A stretch of 64,000 bases of DNA from positions 4,154,001-4,218,000 of the forward strand of contig OY730169.1 in assembly GCA_963422465.1 (NCBI GenBank). The letters are read 5' to 3'. Under the pieces are notes generated by a model. That model saw only the letters and a program-made list of their open reading frames with translations, was not told where the DNA came from and did no database searches. The first letter of the stretch is position 1. The number at the start of each line of letters is the position of its first letter. This DNA comes from Lichina pygmaea. Taxonomy: Eukaryota > Ascomycota > Lichinomycetes > Lichinales > Lichinaceae. Positions 63,000 to 64,000 of this stretch are shown in pieces. A program made the position numbers and the translations under genes.

Positions 63000-63900
63000 T
63001 CATCTCCTCTTCTTGACCGCCGTCTTCCTGAGCATGGCCCTGCGATCCACGTTCTTCTCCTTCCTGGCCACCGCCTTTCGCCACGCCAGGAAGCGATCGC
63101 CGCGCTGGAAGGTGCGGACCTTGACCTTCGCTCTCTCGGCCGCTCGTCCAATCTCCCAGTTGGCCTCGCGGTACGAGTAGCCCGGACGCATCGTCAAGAC
63201 CTTCTCGGGCTGACCCTCCTTGCGGGGCTTGATCCGGAAGACGGTCTGTTCGTTGGTGTGGAGTTTCGGTGGTGGTGCCGGTGGTAGAAGCACGTCGGAT
63301 CCGGCGTCCTCGGCGGACGATGCCACGACCGTGGGCATCGGAACGGCGACCATGTTGAGGCGTCTCTTGCGCGGCGCGTCGGTCGGATACGGAAGCTTGT
63401 CGTCTCGCTCAAAGGCGACTCCGATGTACTTCCTCTTCGGATGGCGCGCGGGGTCTCGGTAATACTTCACGTACCCGGTCTCTGCGGCGTAGATCGTGTG
63501 GTCTCGACCCATGCCCACGTTTGTCCCGGGAAACCAGTGAGTGCCGCGTTGGCGGAAGATGATGTTACCGGGGATCACCAATTGCTCTGGAGAGGTTATT
63601 GGTGTTAGCGTGTCCAACACGGCATTCTTGTGGGCTGAGATGTCAGTGGTGATGCGAGAAATCTAAAAACCGACCTCCGGTCTTCTTTGCCCCCAATCGT
63701 TTCCCAGGTCCTTGCTTCGGTCCGTTGACCGAGCCTTGCTGCTTGTGCGATGCATTCCGCTTGAAGGTGAGAGCGATGGAGGGTCGGTTCAGGAAGCTGG
63801 GTGGCTCAAGAAAGCTCCCCAGGCTGGGAGTTGAGCCTCCTGTTCGACATATTCGACAGATCCTCGAAGCTGGGCCAAATCGGGGTAAAAGACTCGCCAT
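63000..63900 (-). CDS. MRPL27: Mitochondrial large-subunit ribosomal protein bL27m
   Basis: Exons 63675-63900 and 63000-63586 (88-bp intron) give 270 residues. The N-terminus [20 protein letters not shown] is a clear mitochondrial targeting sequence. The bL27 core follows: [20 protein letters not shown] then GAKKTG joined across the intron to [20 protein letters not shown], followed by [18 protein letters not shown] and [11 protein letters not shown]. It works near the peptidyl-transferase centre of the mitoribosome. The C-terminal extension (about residues 150-270), with [12 protein letters not shown] and a very basic end ([14 protein letters not shown]), is typical of the fungal mitochondrial form (yeast Mrp7/MRPL2). 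The join is in phase (G then AG giving Glu); an alternative 3' splice site at CACAAG would add residues that are not in the family. Confidence 0.93.
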
Positions 63901-64000
63901 TGTGGTCCATTGACGAGAAGAGAAGCTCGACGGAGTTCAGCAGCATGGCAGTCGGCGCTTGCGGCGCTACGGTACGGTATCGTACCGTACCGTACTGTGG
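63901..64000. promoter_or_regulatory. Upstream of MRPL27, CGTAC palindromes
   Basis: Ends in GGTACGGTATCGTACCGTAC-like self-complementary repeats, of the GTAC-rich kind seen in other intergenic regions here. Confidence 0.35.

Overview
The window is nuclear DNA of a filamentous ascomycete (Pezizomycotina; Sordariomycetes or Hypocreales is likely, by inference). The signs are short 49-184 bp GT-AG introns, intron-rich housekeeping genes, Tad-type LINEs, a chromovirus-like LTR element and an NLR with an alpha/beta-hydrolase front end. Gene identities come from protein motifs read in the translations; no database search was run.

Layout. Bases 1-13,750 are a nest of retroelements: an LTR-type end (1-406), two head-to-head copies of one LINE (here LINE-A), a decayed Ty3/Gypsy element inside the 3' untranslated part of the second copy, and a tRNA-derived SINE. 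From 14 to 31 kb lie single-copy genes: lanosterol synthase (ERG7), a secreted EEP-family nuclease, a low-complexity conserved fungal protein, the auxilin-like SWA2 and a URC4-type DUF1688 protein. Bases 33.3-43.1 kb are a second retroelement zone built in and beside a ruined NLR (hydrolase, NB-ARC, start of TPR). From 43.8 kb to the end are ordinary genes: a WW-domain protein, ceramide glucosyltransferase, the CAF-1 large subunit, SPO11, UBC7, a phospholipid scramblase (AIM25), the tRNA-splicing endonuclease subunit SEN2, a Crb2/Rad9-type checkpoint mediator and mitochondrial ribosomal protein bL27m.

The most notable structure is at 39,022-42,078. An intron-less histone H2B copy with 3' UTR and poly(A) is fused to the 5' end of a full SINE, and the fusion is bounded by a 13-bp target-site duplication inside an NLR exon. 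This is a template-switch chimera made by a LINE reverse transcriptase. A second kind of chimera occurs twice: the same ~1.1-kb module is fused once to LINE-A (33,357-37,174, 11-bp duplication) and once to another LINE 3' end (39,671-41,596, 13-bp duplication). The SINE shares its 3' tail with LINE-A, so LINE-A is its probable driver. Small TA-flanked inverted-repeat elements (MITEs) and palindromes are scattered between genes.

No biosynthetic cluster or operon-like unit is evident. Several of the genes maintain the genome (SPO11, CAF-1, Crb2) or act in membrane, lipid and ER biology (ERG7, ceramide glucosyltransferase, scramblase, UBC7, SWA2), but nothing in the sequence shows that they are co-regulated.
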